Source: Lepidodermella squamata
Lineage: Eukaryota > Gastrotricha
Reading direction: 5' to 3'
Assembly (NCBI GenBank): GCA_047495785.1
Contig: JBLDXI010000043.1
Span: 434,001 to 498,000, forward strand
DNA: 64,000 nucleotides
The notes under the pieces were generated by a model that was not told the origin of the DNA, ran no database searches, and worked only from the letters and a program-made list of their open reading frames with translations. Positions 22,905-33,900 of this stretch are shown here, in pieces (positions within the stretch are counted from its first letter, which is position 1; each line of letters begins with the position of its first letter). The translations under genes and the position numbers were made by a program.

Positions 22905-23863
22905 TGAATTTGTGCATTCTTCGAAAACTGTGTCATTTCGGTACGCAGCAAGATGTTTGTAACATTATTCCGTCCGATAATTTCGAGATGTTGGCTACAG
23001 AAATGAGTCAGCCAACAGCGCACCATGATAGAATGATGTTGTAATCTCATCCTAATTGTTTGAATTTATTACCAATTTTGTGTGTTCTGAATTTATGGGG
23101 GTGTGATGTTTTCAGTAGGTACATATTGTTCTGAGTTGTTCTAGGAACGCACTAAAATAACTAGTTGCTTTGCATGAGACGCTTCCAAAATTCGGCCGGC
23201 CGAATTTCGGAAGTGGCCGAAATTAGGGCGAGGTCCTCTGCTATTCGAACCAATCGAAAATTGATAACAGTTGAGCGAACATTCCTCTGGAATTTCTGTC
23301 CAGATGCAGACAATGTTGGTCACGAAAAAACAATCGGAGGACTGCCTTCAAACTTTAACTCACTCACTAATCTGCTCCTACGCAGGTGTGACGATGGACA
23401 CCTAGAATGAAATCGTGGTTTTTTCCAAATCATTACATTCTGGGCCAATTTTTCTTCTTCTAGCGACCCTTGCCCTTTGTCCTAAAAATTTTATTCGTCT
23501 TTGAATGTAATAACACCTTTTCGTGTCTGAATACAATGGTTTAGTAGCCCCTTTACGTGTTTTCTAACTCTGAGTGACGAATTCGCTCGCACGCGATTTG
23601 AATTTTTTGCAAAAATTCCATTCAAAAAAGGACCGTAGCGAAGTAGGATCCGGGAGCTGAGGTGTTTTCTAGCATGTTTCTAGCACCCAGCCGAAGAAAC
23701 CAAATGGTTTTTTTAGCTTTCCTCTGTTTGGAATCCCGGAGCTGGGGTACGCGACACCCCAGCACCCCTGTACTTCGCACCCTGGCTGATATCATTTGGA
23801 TATTAACTTCTAACTTGGAAGAGCAGTTTTGACCAACTACAGCCTTTGGCCATTATTTTTCAG
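22905..23863. other. spacer downstream of the truncated polycystin gene
   Basis: No gene is supported. R1 copy 3 lies at 23510-23645. From about 23785 the sequence matches AST intron 5 (GATATCATTTGGATATTAAC, then GAGCAGTTTTGACCAACTAC), marking the left edge of the AST relic. Confidence 0.5.
23510..23645 (+). repeat. dispersed repeat R1, copy 3
   Basis: The longest copy, sharing the upstream TTTGAATGTAA block with copy 1 and CTCTGAGTGA, CTCGCACGCGATTTGAA and AAAAATTCCATTCAAAAAA with copy 2. Confidence 0.6.
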
Positions 23864-24438
23864 CTGATCCGACCTGCAACACCACAAAGAAGTGCGAGAA
23901 CGGTGGCTTCCCAGATCCTGCTAAGAACTGCACCGTATGCCAGTGCCCGTTCGGATTCGGCGGTCCGAAGTGTGAAACCTTCGCGCCAGCTGTACCACGA
24001 GGCACACTTACTTTTCGAAATCGCATTACAGTTAGAGCGTTTTTGAATTATTGGCTCCGTGAAGTCAGTAGTTTCAGATTCAGTAGTTTGAAATAGGTTT
24101 CGTGTACGGATTATACAATATGCGGGTTGATATCATTTGGATACTAACTTGGACTTGAAAAAAACGTTTTCACCAACCCCGGCCATTAATTTATTCAGCC
24201 GATCCGGCTTGTAACTCCACACAATGCGAGAACGGTGGCTTCCCAGATCCTACGAAGAACTGCACCGTGTGCCAGTGCCCGTTCGGATTTGGCGGCCCGC
24301 TGTGCGAAACTTTCGCGCCTGCTTTACCACCAGGCAGCTGTGGCGGCCCTGTTGTAGTCTCGCCCTGCAAAAAAACTATTATCGAATCTCCGGCTTATTG
24401 CAGCGCTGGCTGCAGTTGTTCATGGCTCGTTTCGACTG
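23864..24438 (+). pseudogene. relic of a third AST gene: two tandem copies of the EGF/CUB-start exon
   Basis: Two copies of AST exon 6, each preceded by recognisable AST intron-5 sequence and a TTCAG acceptor. The first (23864 to about 24003) has an extra Lys codon (CNTTKKCENGG) and breaks off at VPRG. The second (24199-24438) covers the EGF module and CUB start (CQCPFGFGGPLCE, then SCGGPVVVSPC) to the usual donor after TCGACT. None of the other 13 exons is present nearby, so there is no start, catalytic-like domain or C-terminal part. It sits directly before the ANK-C flank, preserving the AST-ANK gene order. Confidence 0.8.
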
Positions 24439-25352
24439 TTCGTTTATTTTTTTTCTAAATTCCCGAAGGAATGTGTAATATGTCTTTATGCACACGGTAA
24501 CATTTTATGATAAATGTTAATAACTTTAATAAACAGTAACACGTTCTACAGCTTGGTTAAACAACTTCTGTTGCTGCATTTACTAAATAGAGTCTATGTT
24601 GCTAATGCAGTTGTCTGCGCCGAAAAATCACGACAGGTTCCAATTTAGCAAGGAAACGACATAATACAGGGCGTTCGCGTAATAATACTCTTCTAAAAAT
24701 AGCTTTGCTACTTTTTGCATGCATTTTAGCTTTTTTGTAGCTATTTTTAGCTCGCTCAGAGTATTATCACGCGAACGCCCTGTACATTTGAAAAACCGAG
24801 CGCGCAATAATATATTCGCGCATTGTTTGGCTGTTAGTTAAAAGTGTTCCGCTGTGCTTCAAATATGTGCAATCTCAGAAGTGCATGATAGGTAAAATTT
24901 CGATTCAACAATAGAAACGTTGTATTAAAAAAAAACGGAAGAGGAATAGATTATCCATCCATCGCTTGGAGGGTTTTTTCAACACAGCAGAATTTATAAT
25001 GAGAGGTGTTCCGCTGTGCTTCCGCTGCTATTTTTTAGATGGCGGATGCTACCAGTGTTCTCTGGTATGCCTATTAGATATTTGAATTTAAAAGTTCTTC
25101 GGTTCAAATTTCGATGTTTCAAAAATGTTATTCATCTGAGCTGTTAGCTTTCGAGCGCTCGCTTTCATTATTTATTTTTTGTATCGCGAAATGTCATCAA
25201 ATTCGAAATATCTTATTTCGCTTTCGAAATTGGAAGTTTTTGAAGTCTGTAATAATTGTCAAACTGATCCATAAAGCATTAGTTTCTTTTATTCATTTTA
25301 CCTCCCGCATTTACTCACTCCATAGGCAGGCTTTAGACAAAATTTGAATAAA
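24439..25352. other. spacer and 5' flank of the intact ANK gene
   Basis: Contains a short MITE (24667-24782) and, from about 24890, sequence resembling the flank of ANK copies B0 and B (AAAAACGGAA, ATGGCGGATGCTACC, CGGTTCAAATTTCGATG). No gene is supported. Confidence 0.45.
24667..24782. mobile_element. 116-bp hairpin MITE with TA target duplication
   Basis: Starts CAGGGCGTTCGCGTAATAAT and ends with its reverse complement ATTATCACGCGAACGCCCTG, giving arms of about 25 bp with one mismatch. TA dinucleotides flank it at 24665-24666 and 24783-24784, as expected for Tc1/mariner-type non-autonomous elements. It lies 570 bp upstream of the intact ANK gene. Confidence 0.88.
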
Positions 25353-28300
25353 ATGTACACTTCAGCCTCAATAACGTTTGCTCTTCTAACGTTATGTTGC
25401 AGTGGAAATGCAGTCTTAGGATGGCGAAGCCGTTCACTTGCATACACAAAGGTTTCTGGAATTGAAGCGCTCTTCGAAGCAGTCTCATTGGACAATGTCG
25501 CAGAAGTAGACGCGATCATCGAAGAACACTTCCAAGGCATCCACCTGGCTGAAATTCGCAACGCTTCCGGATGGACCTTGCTCCACCAAATCGCCCTATC
25601 CGGCAGCAAAAAAGTCTTCGAACACTTCCTACCAGCGGCAAATCGACCGCAATCTCAAGGGGACCTGAGTGATACTGTGAAAGCGATAATTGAAGCTGTG
25701 GATGATCACAACCGTACGGCTATATTCTACGCCACTGCAAATATTCAGACGCTTCTTATTGACTACTTTGCGAACACCTCGCGACTCGATGCAGACGGCA
25801 TGCCGTTGAGCCATTTTTTGGCCAAGCAGAAAAACTACGACGCCCTGTCTAACCTCTCCAAGCTTCGAAACATCGACCGGGATGTTTTCGGAGGCAAAAG
25901 TCTGTCGCATTCAGCAGCTGAATGGGATTTCCCAGAATTTCTTCAGCTTCAGGGCTACTTCAATGCCTCTGCCATCGACAATCATGGCCGAACCCCGACG
26001 TGCTGGGCTGCCATCAACGGAAGCCTGAATTTTGCTCTAGAAATGGTGAAGCGTTCGCATCCAGTAATCGAAGGTCGGTGCTTGTATGGTAACGGAAGCA
26101 TCGGTTCGCCTCTTCACGCAACTGCTTTCTATCGATATGGGGCCTATGTTAAGATGCTACTAGCCCAGGGAGCCGAGGTTATGGCTAGGAGCGAGCTTAA
26201 TTCGGAAACCCCTCTGCATTCGTTGGTTGAGGGAAGCTGCGAAGAATGGAAGGATTCTGATTCGGAAATTGCCGCCATGTTGTACGACGCATCGCATGAC
26301 ATCATTGAAAGCCGTGATTCGCGAGGTCTGACGCCGTTTCTTCGTGCCGTGTCTTCATCGTGTCCTAAAACACCCCGGGCATTGTATACAAAATTCTCTG
26401 CCGATCATAGAGCTGTTGACAACAATTTCTATGGACTCTTCCATCTGGCTACTGAGACACTGGCTGCCGATCTGATCACGTTGCCTTTTGTCGACGTAAA
26501 CGCAAAAACAGAGAACACAGGCCTTACACCTCTGCATGTTGCAGTCATGCAACACAAAAGCATTAAATTCATCAGATTTCTGTTGAATCACGGGGCAGAA
26601 AGAAATGAAGTTGACAAATCGCTCAATTCAGCCGTTCATCACGCTGTAATAGAGAATAACTCCGAGGCACTGAACTTATTTCTCAAAGATACTAAAGTCG
26701 ACTTCAGATTTCGAAATTCACAAGGAATGACGCCATTTCTCCTCGCCATTGAGCTGGAGCGACTGAGCATGGCGGAACAGATTTTCGGTGTCCTTGGCCA
26801 GCCTTTGATCGCTGATTCGATGATTGACACCAACAACTCTGCGCTCCATCTAGCTGTTCAGAAGAATTGGACCAAACTGATGGATATGATGGTGAAATTC
26901 GCCCCAGACGATCTGCCGAACTCCGCTGGCGAAAATCCACTTCATACGGCTGTAAAGCTTGAAAGACTTGAAATCGTCCGATTGATTCTAGCGAAAAAGC
27001 CGGATTGGCTATCGGGTAAAGATATCTACGGTAGAACGCCTTTGCATATCTTGGCTTTGAACTGCGCTAATCAGGAAACACAGGCTATGGCTCACCTCAT
27101 GAGCGATCGATTCGTAGATTTTGAGAAAGAGCGAGATTTATTCGATGAAACGCCGTTAGAAACGGCAATCAAGCGGAATTGTGTGAACCTAGTAAAATTC
27201 ATGCTCGAGAATAGCTCGGAAGGTGTTTGTAAGGCGTTGAACACTCGCGAAGGCTACTCCCCGCTTCATGTTGCCAAGGTGCTGGCTCTCGATGTCATGG
27301 TGGAAGTGATGGTCGAATCGAACAAATGCAGCATGGATCAGATGGACGTTTCTAAACGAAAGGTCCGCGATGTCGGCGCGCTGGAAGAAGTTTCGATGCC
27401 AACTTTAAAAGAAGGTAAGTATTTATTTTAGGGATATCAGACCGATCGTAAATACCGAAGTATAAGTGAGGACCTAAAAAGAAGGGAGGGCCGATTTAGT
27501 AGAGAGGGCTGCGAGGCATTAGTTATAATTTAACAGAGGAACTAAATTGTAGAGAGTGTCTGATGCCATCACGCTTGACGCCCGCCACCTGGAAATGCGT
27601 GCGCGGGTAAAAATTAGCTGTTCACCTTAATCCTTCTAAATTTTGTTTACATACAGCTTAAGCGAAACTCGAAGGAAAGGTGGCCCGAGTACCTGGTGCA
27701 AGGCATCATCGATATGAAAATCCTCTCATTTGAAGGTGATTAGCGGCATTTTATGTGATGCCCAAGTATTGGGCTGAGAAAAAATAATAGGGTAGGCCTA
27801 AATAAAGGAATTGAAGAAAGGGGTTTTCGGACCGTTTGAAAAAAATAGTAGGGAGTCCTTCATATTCCGGTTAGAGATGTTTTTTTAGAGATCGCAAAAC
27901 TGCAATCAACGAAGAATGCAGGTAGGCTATCCTTATTCATAGCAACGTAAGTAATGACATGCAAGTTTGAAGCTCTAACAAACGAAGCAGAATGAATTTC
28001 CCATAACGAATACACTTTTGAACTCAGGGATCAAGTGACTTTGTACTTACACATTGTTTGAATTCTTTAACTCGATTATTAGAACTGGTAAAACTGCGGT
28101 CTGCTGATTCTGCAATATTCGAAGGTGAGAGTTTTCCAGCTGCTAAAATCAAACTCTGTCCATCCCATCTCACCCAAATAACGAAAAATGGTGCTCGCCC
28201 TCTCAAGCGCGCCCTCCTCAAACGTGTTTCACCAATCGTAGTACTTAGTACTAGTCCCGCTTGAGACTAGAATGTCATACGGGTTTCGTGTCTTGGACTC

Positions 28301-30176
28301 GTCAGTGAGGCCGTTCATCTAGTTTTATAAATTGTCCAGTTTTTTAACAGTTAGCCAGTAAAAGCTCTAGAAGCCCCAGCAGACCTTATTTTTCCATCTG
28401 CTGCTTCAGACTAGAAGCAATTTTTCAATATCGGTATCGACCTTTTTCATCAATTTGAATGTCGTTCATTAGAACTGGCAAAACTGCAGTCTGCCAATTC
28501 TGCAATGTCAGAAGGTTGGAGTTTTTCCAACTGCTATAATTCAGCTAATCTTTTTATATTCATCTTTAGAACTGATAAAGCTCAGATCCGCTGTTGATGC
28601 GTTAAATACAAGACGTAAGCCCGCCTTTCATGATACTAGACATCTTAGACGAAACGAATAATGTCATCATTTTCAGCTTTTTGCGAGCAGGGATGCATGA
28701 ATGGAGGCACCTGCTGGGCACCCAATAAATGCAAGTGTACAAAAGACTGGTACGGGTCAAACTGCGGAATACCGGTAATTTTTTGAGCTTGTTTTCTACC
28801 CTGTAAACTTGCGCATCGTCGATATTTCTTGTTGAACTGATCGAACTTCAAACTTGTTGGCAAAAATATTACTAGGGTAAGGTAATCTGAACCTAAACTG
28901 CATACCCACTCAATTTGTGTCCTATTGGCCTTAGACTTTGTGGATTTATAAAAATGAAGCATGCTAAACAAGTCGGAACCTATTAAAAATTCAGACAGCG
29001 AAATCAAAATAAAATGGCTGAAAGTAATGAGGTATAATAGCCATTGCTTAACTCCTAAATCTAACGCCGAATGCAGGCGAAAGCGAATCCTGCTGTGATT
29101 TTTCTTACACTACCTAATTTCATGATGCCGAACCCGAATATGGCCACAGAATAAGCCATCTATTCAGCCCCGCTAACTACACAGTCACCAGCACATGCTC
29201 GCTCCGCTCGCATGGTAATGATTGATTGGTAATAATCGATTGATCAGAATTAGTAATCCGGGATTGGTAATCCTCCGAGTCGCTATATAGGGAGACGGGA
29301 GGATTAGTAGTAATTAGTAATCTAGGATTGTTAATCTGTGATTGTTAATCCAGGATTAATAATGCGACCAAATATCACGACTTTCTGTACGGCAAATAAG
29401 CCAAAATATGAGCCAGAAGAACCTCATGGTTATGGAATGACAAGCTTTAAAAATTTTTTATGCAGATTTAGGTAACCTTACCCTATTTTTTCGTTGATAT
29501 AGACGAAATCTTTCAAATATTCATAAATTCTGCCGATGAATCTTTGTAAAATAATGTTAATGCTCGATCCTGACGAACTAAAAGTGAGTTGTAATATTTC
29601 GCACAGGTTCGAACGCTTTATGTGCAATTGTGGACTGCGTGTCTGAGAGCTGACTTGTCGGGAGTGAAGCGACTTGTGGCGGAGATCGACGCGGCCACTG
29701 GCGGCAACTTCGACCCTAACTGGCGAGATCCTAAGCGATACAGCTTTTGCACGTGGCATGTAAAGAACGGCACGCTGCTTCATCACTTGACAGCGTGTGG
29801 TGGGCAACCTGACCAGCGGCTAGCAATAGCTCAGCTGTTTTTGGACCGCGGCGCTGATGTAAATGCTGCAGAGGATCACGATAACTACAAGGCTGTGATA
29901 ATGACCGCGTATCATGGTAACGTCGAACTTGTACGGCTGCTGTTGGACCGCAACGCAGACATCGAGGCCAAGAATAGCAATGGCTTGACGGCGTTGAACC
30001 TTGCGGCCTTAAGTGGCCAGGTGGAAGTTGTGCGGCTGCTGCTCGACAGAGGTGCAAACACACAAGTAGAAGATAAATGGGGATATGCAGCACTCGATAA
30101 CGCAATTTCTAAAGGCCATGCTGCCGTGGTCGATTTACTGCGATTACGAGGAGCAAGATGTGCGAAGTCTTGTTGA
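25353..30176 (+). CDS. secreted ankyrin-EGF-ankyrin protein (ANK copy C, intact)
   Basis: Seven exons: 25353-27414, 27889-27921, 28083-28124, 28473-28514, 28570-28614, 28677-28774, 29607-30176; 963 aa, all phases compatible. The ATG at 25353 begins MYTSASITFALLTLCCSG, a plausible signal peptide. Residues about 24-687 are divergent ankyrin repeats (GWTLLHQIAL, NTGLTPLHVAV, SGENPLHTAV, YGRTPLHILAL). Four microexons (33-45 nt, all phase 1) each encode one short helical repeat of the form ELxKLxSAxxA. An EGF module follows (about 742-774, PFCEQGCMNGG to GSNCGIP), then a final exon with more canonical ankyrin repeats (TALNLAALSGQVEVVRLLLD). No transmembrane segment or retention signal was seen. 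Ankyrin repeats combined with a signal peptide and EGF module are very unusual; latrotoxins are the familiar secreted ankyrin proteins, but nothing here indicates that function. Role unknown, presumably extracellular binding. Confidence 0.85.
28875..29483. mobile_element. 609-bp MITE with TA target duplication
   Basis: The left end is GGGTAAGGTAATC and the right end is GGTAACCTTACCC, terminal inverted repeats of about 10-13 bp. TA flanks it on both sides (28873-28874 and 29484-29485). The element sits in the last intron of the intact ANK gene. The same intron in copy B is continuous across this site (ATATTACTATTTT), so the insertion is recent. The interior contains GGATTGGTAATCC-type repeats and no open frame. 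Confidence 0.88.
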
Positions 30177-30922
30177 AAAACGACTCAACTTAAAGACAGT
30201 AACGGTGGGTCAGACAGTCAGTTGTGCGCTGCATGTATTAATCTATCTATGCATCTGCTTCGAATCATCACCCTTGACATAGACTTTTTCCAAATTAAAA
30301 AGATGGGGATTGAAGTATGAGAGAAGATGAGAGAAAGCTCACATAAGATGATTTTTCAGTTTTATTTACAGTTCTTGATTATTAACAGGCTCCGATTGTA
30401 ATGAAATAGAAGATAAATTTTCCCTTCCCATTCGTGAGGAAATCGACACATCAGCTGTCGAAAACATTGATCTCGAGCTTTCAGGGGGTTTGATTTTTTC
30501 CCTTCGACGAGGCTAAAATCACGCAATGTCCCTATCAAATCCCAATTTTCGCTGTCTACATCAACCCCAGCTTGGAGTCCCTAATGAGATTTTCGAACGA
30601 ATTTAACGGCGATTCGTTCATCGCTCTTGAATTCCACCGAACGAGAAAGTTCAGCACGCAACCGCCTTCGCAGTCGTAAAAAATTAAGACTGCCATGGTT
30701 GGAGTGGTTAATAATTAACGCAGTGCTTACCTCATCAGCCCGGTTGCCGTGGCCGGGGACGCCGCTTGGGATTGCGAGAACGCTCGATCGCGTGATGTCG
30801 GCTCTGCGCGTCTGCTTCCTCGCCAGGTGACCGAGAAAATTCGGCCATTCCCGCGATTTATTTCTCTGTAAAAAGGGAATTTAACTATAGACCTAGAAAA
30901 AGCGATATTTTTTTCAAAAAGG
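30177..30922 (+). promoter_or_regulatory. spacer and conserved 5' flank of the full polycystin gene
   Basis: From about 30430 the sequence matches the flank of the truncated polycystin gene (CACGCAATGTCCCTATCAAA, CGAACGAATTTAACGGCGAT) up to the ATG. The match is broken by a 161-bp GC-rich block at about 30686-30846, inserted after TCGTAAAAAATT. ATT is repeated at the far side, possibly a 3-bp duplication. The block is CpG-rich and contains a minus-strand GATGAGGTAAGC splice-donor-like site, but I cannot identify it. A candidate ANK-C poly(A) signal ATTAAA lies at 30294-30299. Confidence 0.5.
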
Positions 30923-33900
30923 ATGCGAGCGGCAAACTACGTCGCGATTCTCATCCTTGTTGCAGCTCTACAAGGTGAATTTTAAGCCATATTTATATAC
31001 ATTCTTCTTGCAAAAATATTTGAAAATATGGATGAATTCTCAAAATTCTCACAATAACCATTTTGCAAACTTCTGGAAAATAAGGTGATATGTGAAAACG
31101 TCGACGATTTTTCCGAAGTCAAGGAAAACAGAATTTGAAACCCTTTGAAATCAGCCTATTTAAGGGCAGTTTTCCAGAATAGAAACCACCTTCTAAAAAA
31201 ATTTAAGAAATTCTTCAAAAATATTCATAACGCCTATAAATTATATTTTCGATATCGGCTATGCAGGAGAGATTCGAAGGAAACTCGAAAATCCTCATTT
31301 AGGGAAAATCTCTTGCTGCTGTAACTTCGAATTATAGTCGTAAAATCATCTCAAGCAGCCTTATTTTGCCCTTAAAGCAGAACTGTACAAAGATTTGATT
31401 TGATTTTCGGCTAAAAATCAATCAATTTCACATTTCGAATTTTGATATAAAATCACAAAAATCGTCAATAAATCGCAATAGGCTGGCAGTAAGACTGGCT
31501 AAACCTGAATCACCTAATTATTGCTTCTTATAAAGCTTTCTTTGTTGGCAAACGGTTTTTTGTGAAGTTAGAATTGTTCTCAATTTTATGTTTAAATTAA
31601 AATCGATCTAAATTAAACGAAGATCGGCCTAAATCAATCACTTCGCATCGAAATTGGGAAAATTAGGATAAAAACCCAACAAAATCGAATGAACACAAAA
31701 ATTCAAGAAATTATAACTAATAAATGATTGAAGACTCTAACCTTAATGTGTGTGTTTCTATCGCTGCTTTCAGAGTTGTCAACAGCGCAAGACGGCAGCA
31801 AGCCGCTGTCGGCGAACCGGAACATTAAAAAGTGGGCCATCCGCGGCAAGCTGCTCTTTCTGGGCGCCATGCAGGACGACTGCCTGAAGGACGGCACCGA
31901 GTGCCCGAACGGCTTCGGCCTCGAGCTGTGGATCTCCACCGGCGGCTCTACGGGCTACCTGGTCTCGAACGGCGGCCAGTCGTCGAAGACGAACGGCTTC
32001 TACGTCCGCAAGCCCGTCAATGGCGAGTATGAAGTTGGCGTGGCGCTGCAGAAGAACCTGTGGCGGCAGTTTGTCTACCTGAAGGCGAACAAGACCGTGC
32101 ACTTGGGCTTCACGTGGGACAAGGCCAGCGGCATGAAGATCTACGTCGATGGCCTGGTGGCCGGGCAACAGCGCCAGTCAGAAGGGTGAGTAGAACTTTT
32201 CATAGTTCTTTTCACGATTTAGATATGTTTCTCACTCTTCCACTCATTACGCAACAACAACAAATTATTTTTCCGGTAATTGCGTTTCAGCAATTTCGAG
32301 AAAATTCGAGAATCCTCACTCATAGTGAAATATAAACGGGACAGTGCCACCAATCTTGCCTCGAAAGTTTCGCTGCCTAAATATTTGCACCACCAAAATG
32401 AATTACGGTTCCAGCACAAAATTTGAGCGTTTCGGCGATGAATTTTTCCGATTTTTTGACAAATTCGGCGTTTTCCACTCGATTTTGATGGCCCATGAAC
32501 GTGGGATTTCCTATTGTGGTCACCTCGTAGCGTCCGATAGATAGTTGAAATCACGAAACATCACGGACTTGGAACTCGAAGAGGCATAATTTGAGGTCTC
32601 TAATGCTGATCTATAGTGCTGAAGTCTCATAACTATCTAGCTCTTGAATCCATTTTCGAGGTTTTAAGGCTTGCTTTACTTGAAAATTCCCAGCTAGATG
32701 AAAGTCGATGGATAATTCTTCTGTAGTTTTCCACAGAATTTCCCCACTACACAACACTGATTTGCCGATCCTGCAAAGTCCATCTTGAGATTTGAATCTC
32801 AGAGAATCTTGTTGATGATTTTCTCCTAACTTTCGTTCCCCTTTTTCGCCAAAGCTTAATCTTTACTTTGAAGTGATTCATGGGTGTATAGGAAAAATGG
32901 GCAACTTTAGATACAACCATTTTCTCGAATTTCTGGAATCGGAACCTATAAATAATTCCCAAACTGATTAAATGATTTCTCAAATTCCTGCAAATTTTGG
33001 GATTTTTCACATTTCTATCTGGTTCTTGCTATCTTAGCCCAGCCTTTATCGGGACATTCATTCGTCGGGTTATAACAGTCGCCAATTCCCAATTCCTAAT
33101 TCGAAATTCGCAGAAACCTCAAGATTTCTTAACATTTGACTCGCCAATTTTTCTATTTCAATTCACCAAAAATGAGCTGGTTGTAAACTTCAGCTTCTAG
33201 TGGACTTCTCATTTTCCTCATAATTTTTAGAATTTTCTTTTCTTACTTCTATGAAATATCGCTACTAACTTGATCTTTCGCAAATCACAAAGATGAATAG
33301 TTCAGAAATTCCCTCATTTTCGATAAACTTTCGAATTCATTCCGAGACTGGTTCCGCGAACCGACTGCAGCCTTATCCGCAATATTTTTCAATGGAAATT
33401 CCAACTTTCAAATATTTTGTCATTTGACATTTCAATATTTAGTCTTTTTCTTTCATTAGACGTGACTACTCGAGCGTTGGCGTCGATGCAACAGACTCTG
33501 TCAACTACCTGATCGCAAACGGCGACTCCAGCCGCTTCCACGATCTGTTCGACGACAACAACCAGCCGAAACCCGGCGCCGAGCTCTTCGAAGTCGTCAA
33601 CATGACCTACTACTACACGAGCCAGGACACCGTTGTCCGCGAAATGACAAAGGACATGGACGACCGGCTGCTTGTCGCCTGCTACAACAACGTCCCAAGC
33701 CAGTACTCACGCGCCCCCATCCAAATGCCAGCGCCATCCCCTAACAACAACGTAACCTACCTGTATTACCTGTGCCGAAACGGCTGTGCTGGCTCGTCGA
33801 GCGCTGGAGCCCAGGTTTGGGTGCCGAAAGCTGCTGTAGTCGACAAAACCGGCAACTGCTTCTGCTCGTCGAGCCCGAGTGGAGCCACGGCCGCGAGCTG

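Noticed and set aside
23640-23800. Possible inverted repeat around GCGAAGTA and TACTTCGC
   Set aside because: Only about 8 bp pair, with no target duplication and no second copy.
25353-30176. Latrotoxin-like identity for the secreted ankyrin protein
   Set aside because: The only shared features are secretion and ankyrin repeats. The EGF module, microexon repeats and lack of a recognisable N-terminal toxin domain do not support it.
30686-30760. TGGTTGGAGTGGTTAA as a tRNA A box, suggesting a tRNA-derived SINE
   Set aside because: No matching B box at the right distance and no A-rich tail; reported only as an unidentified insertion.
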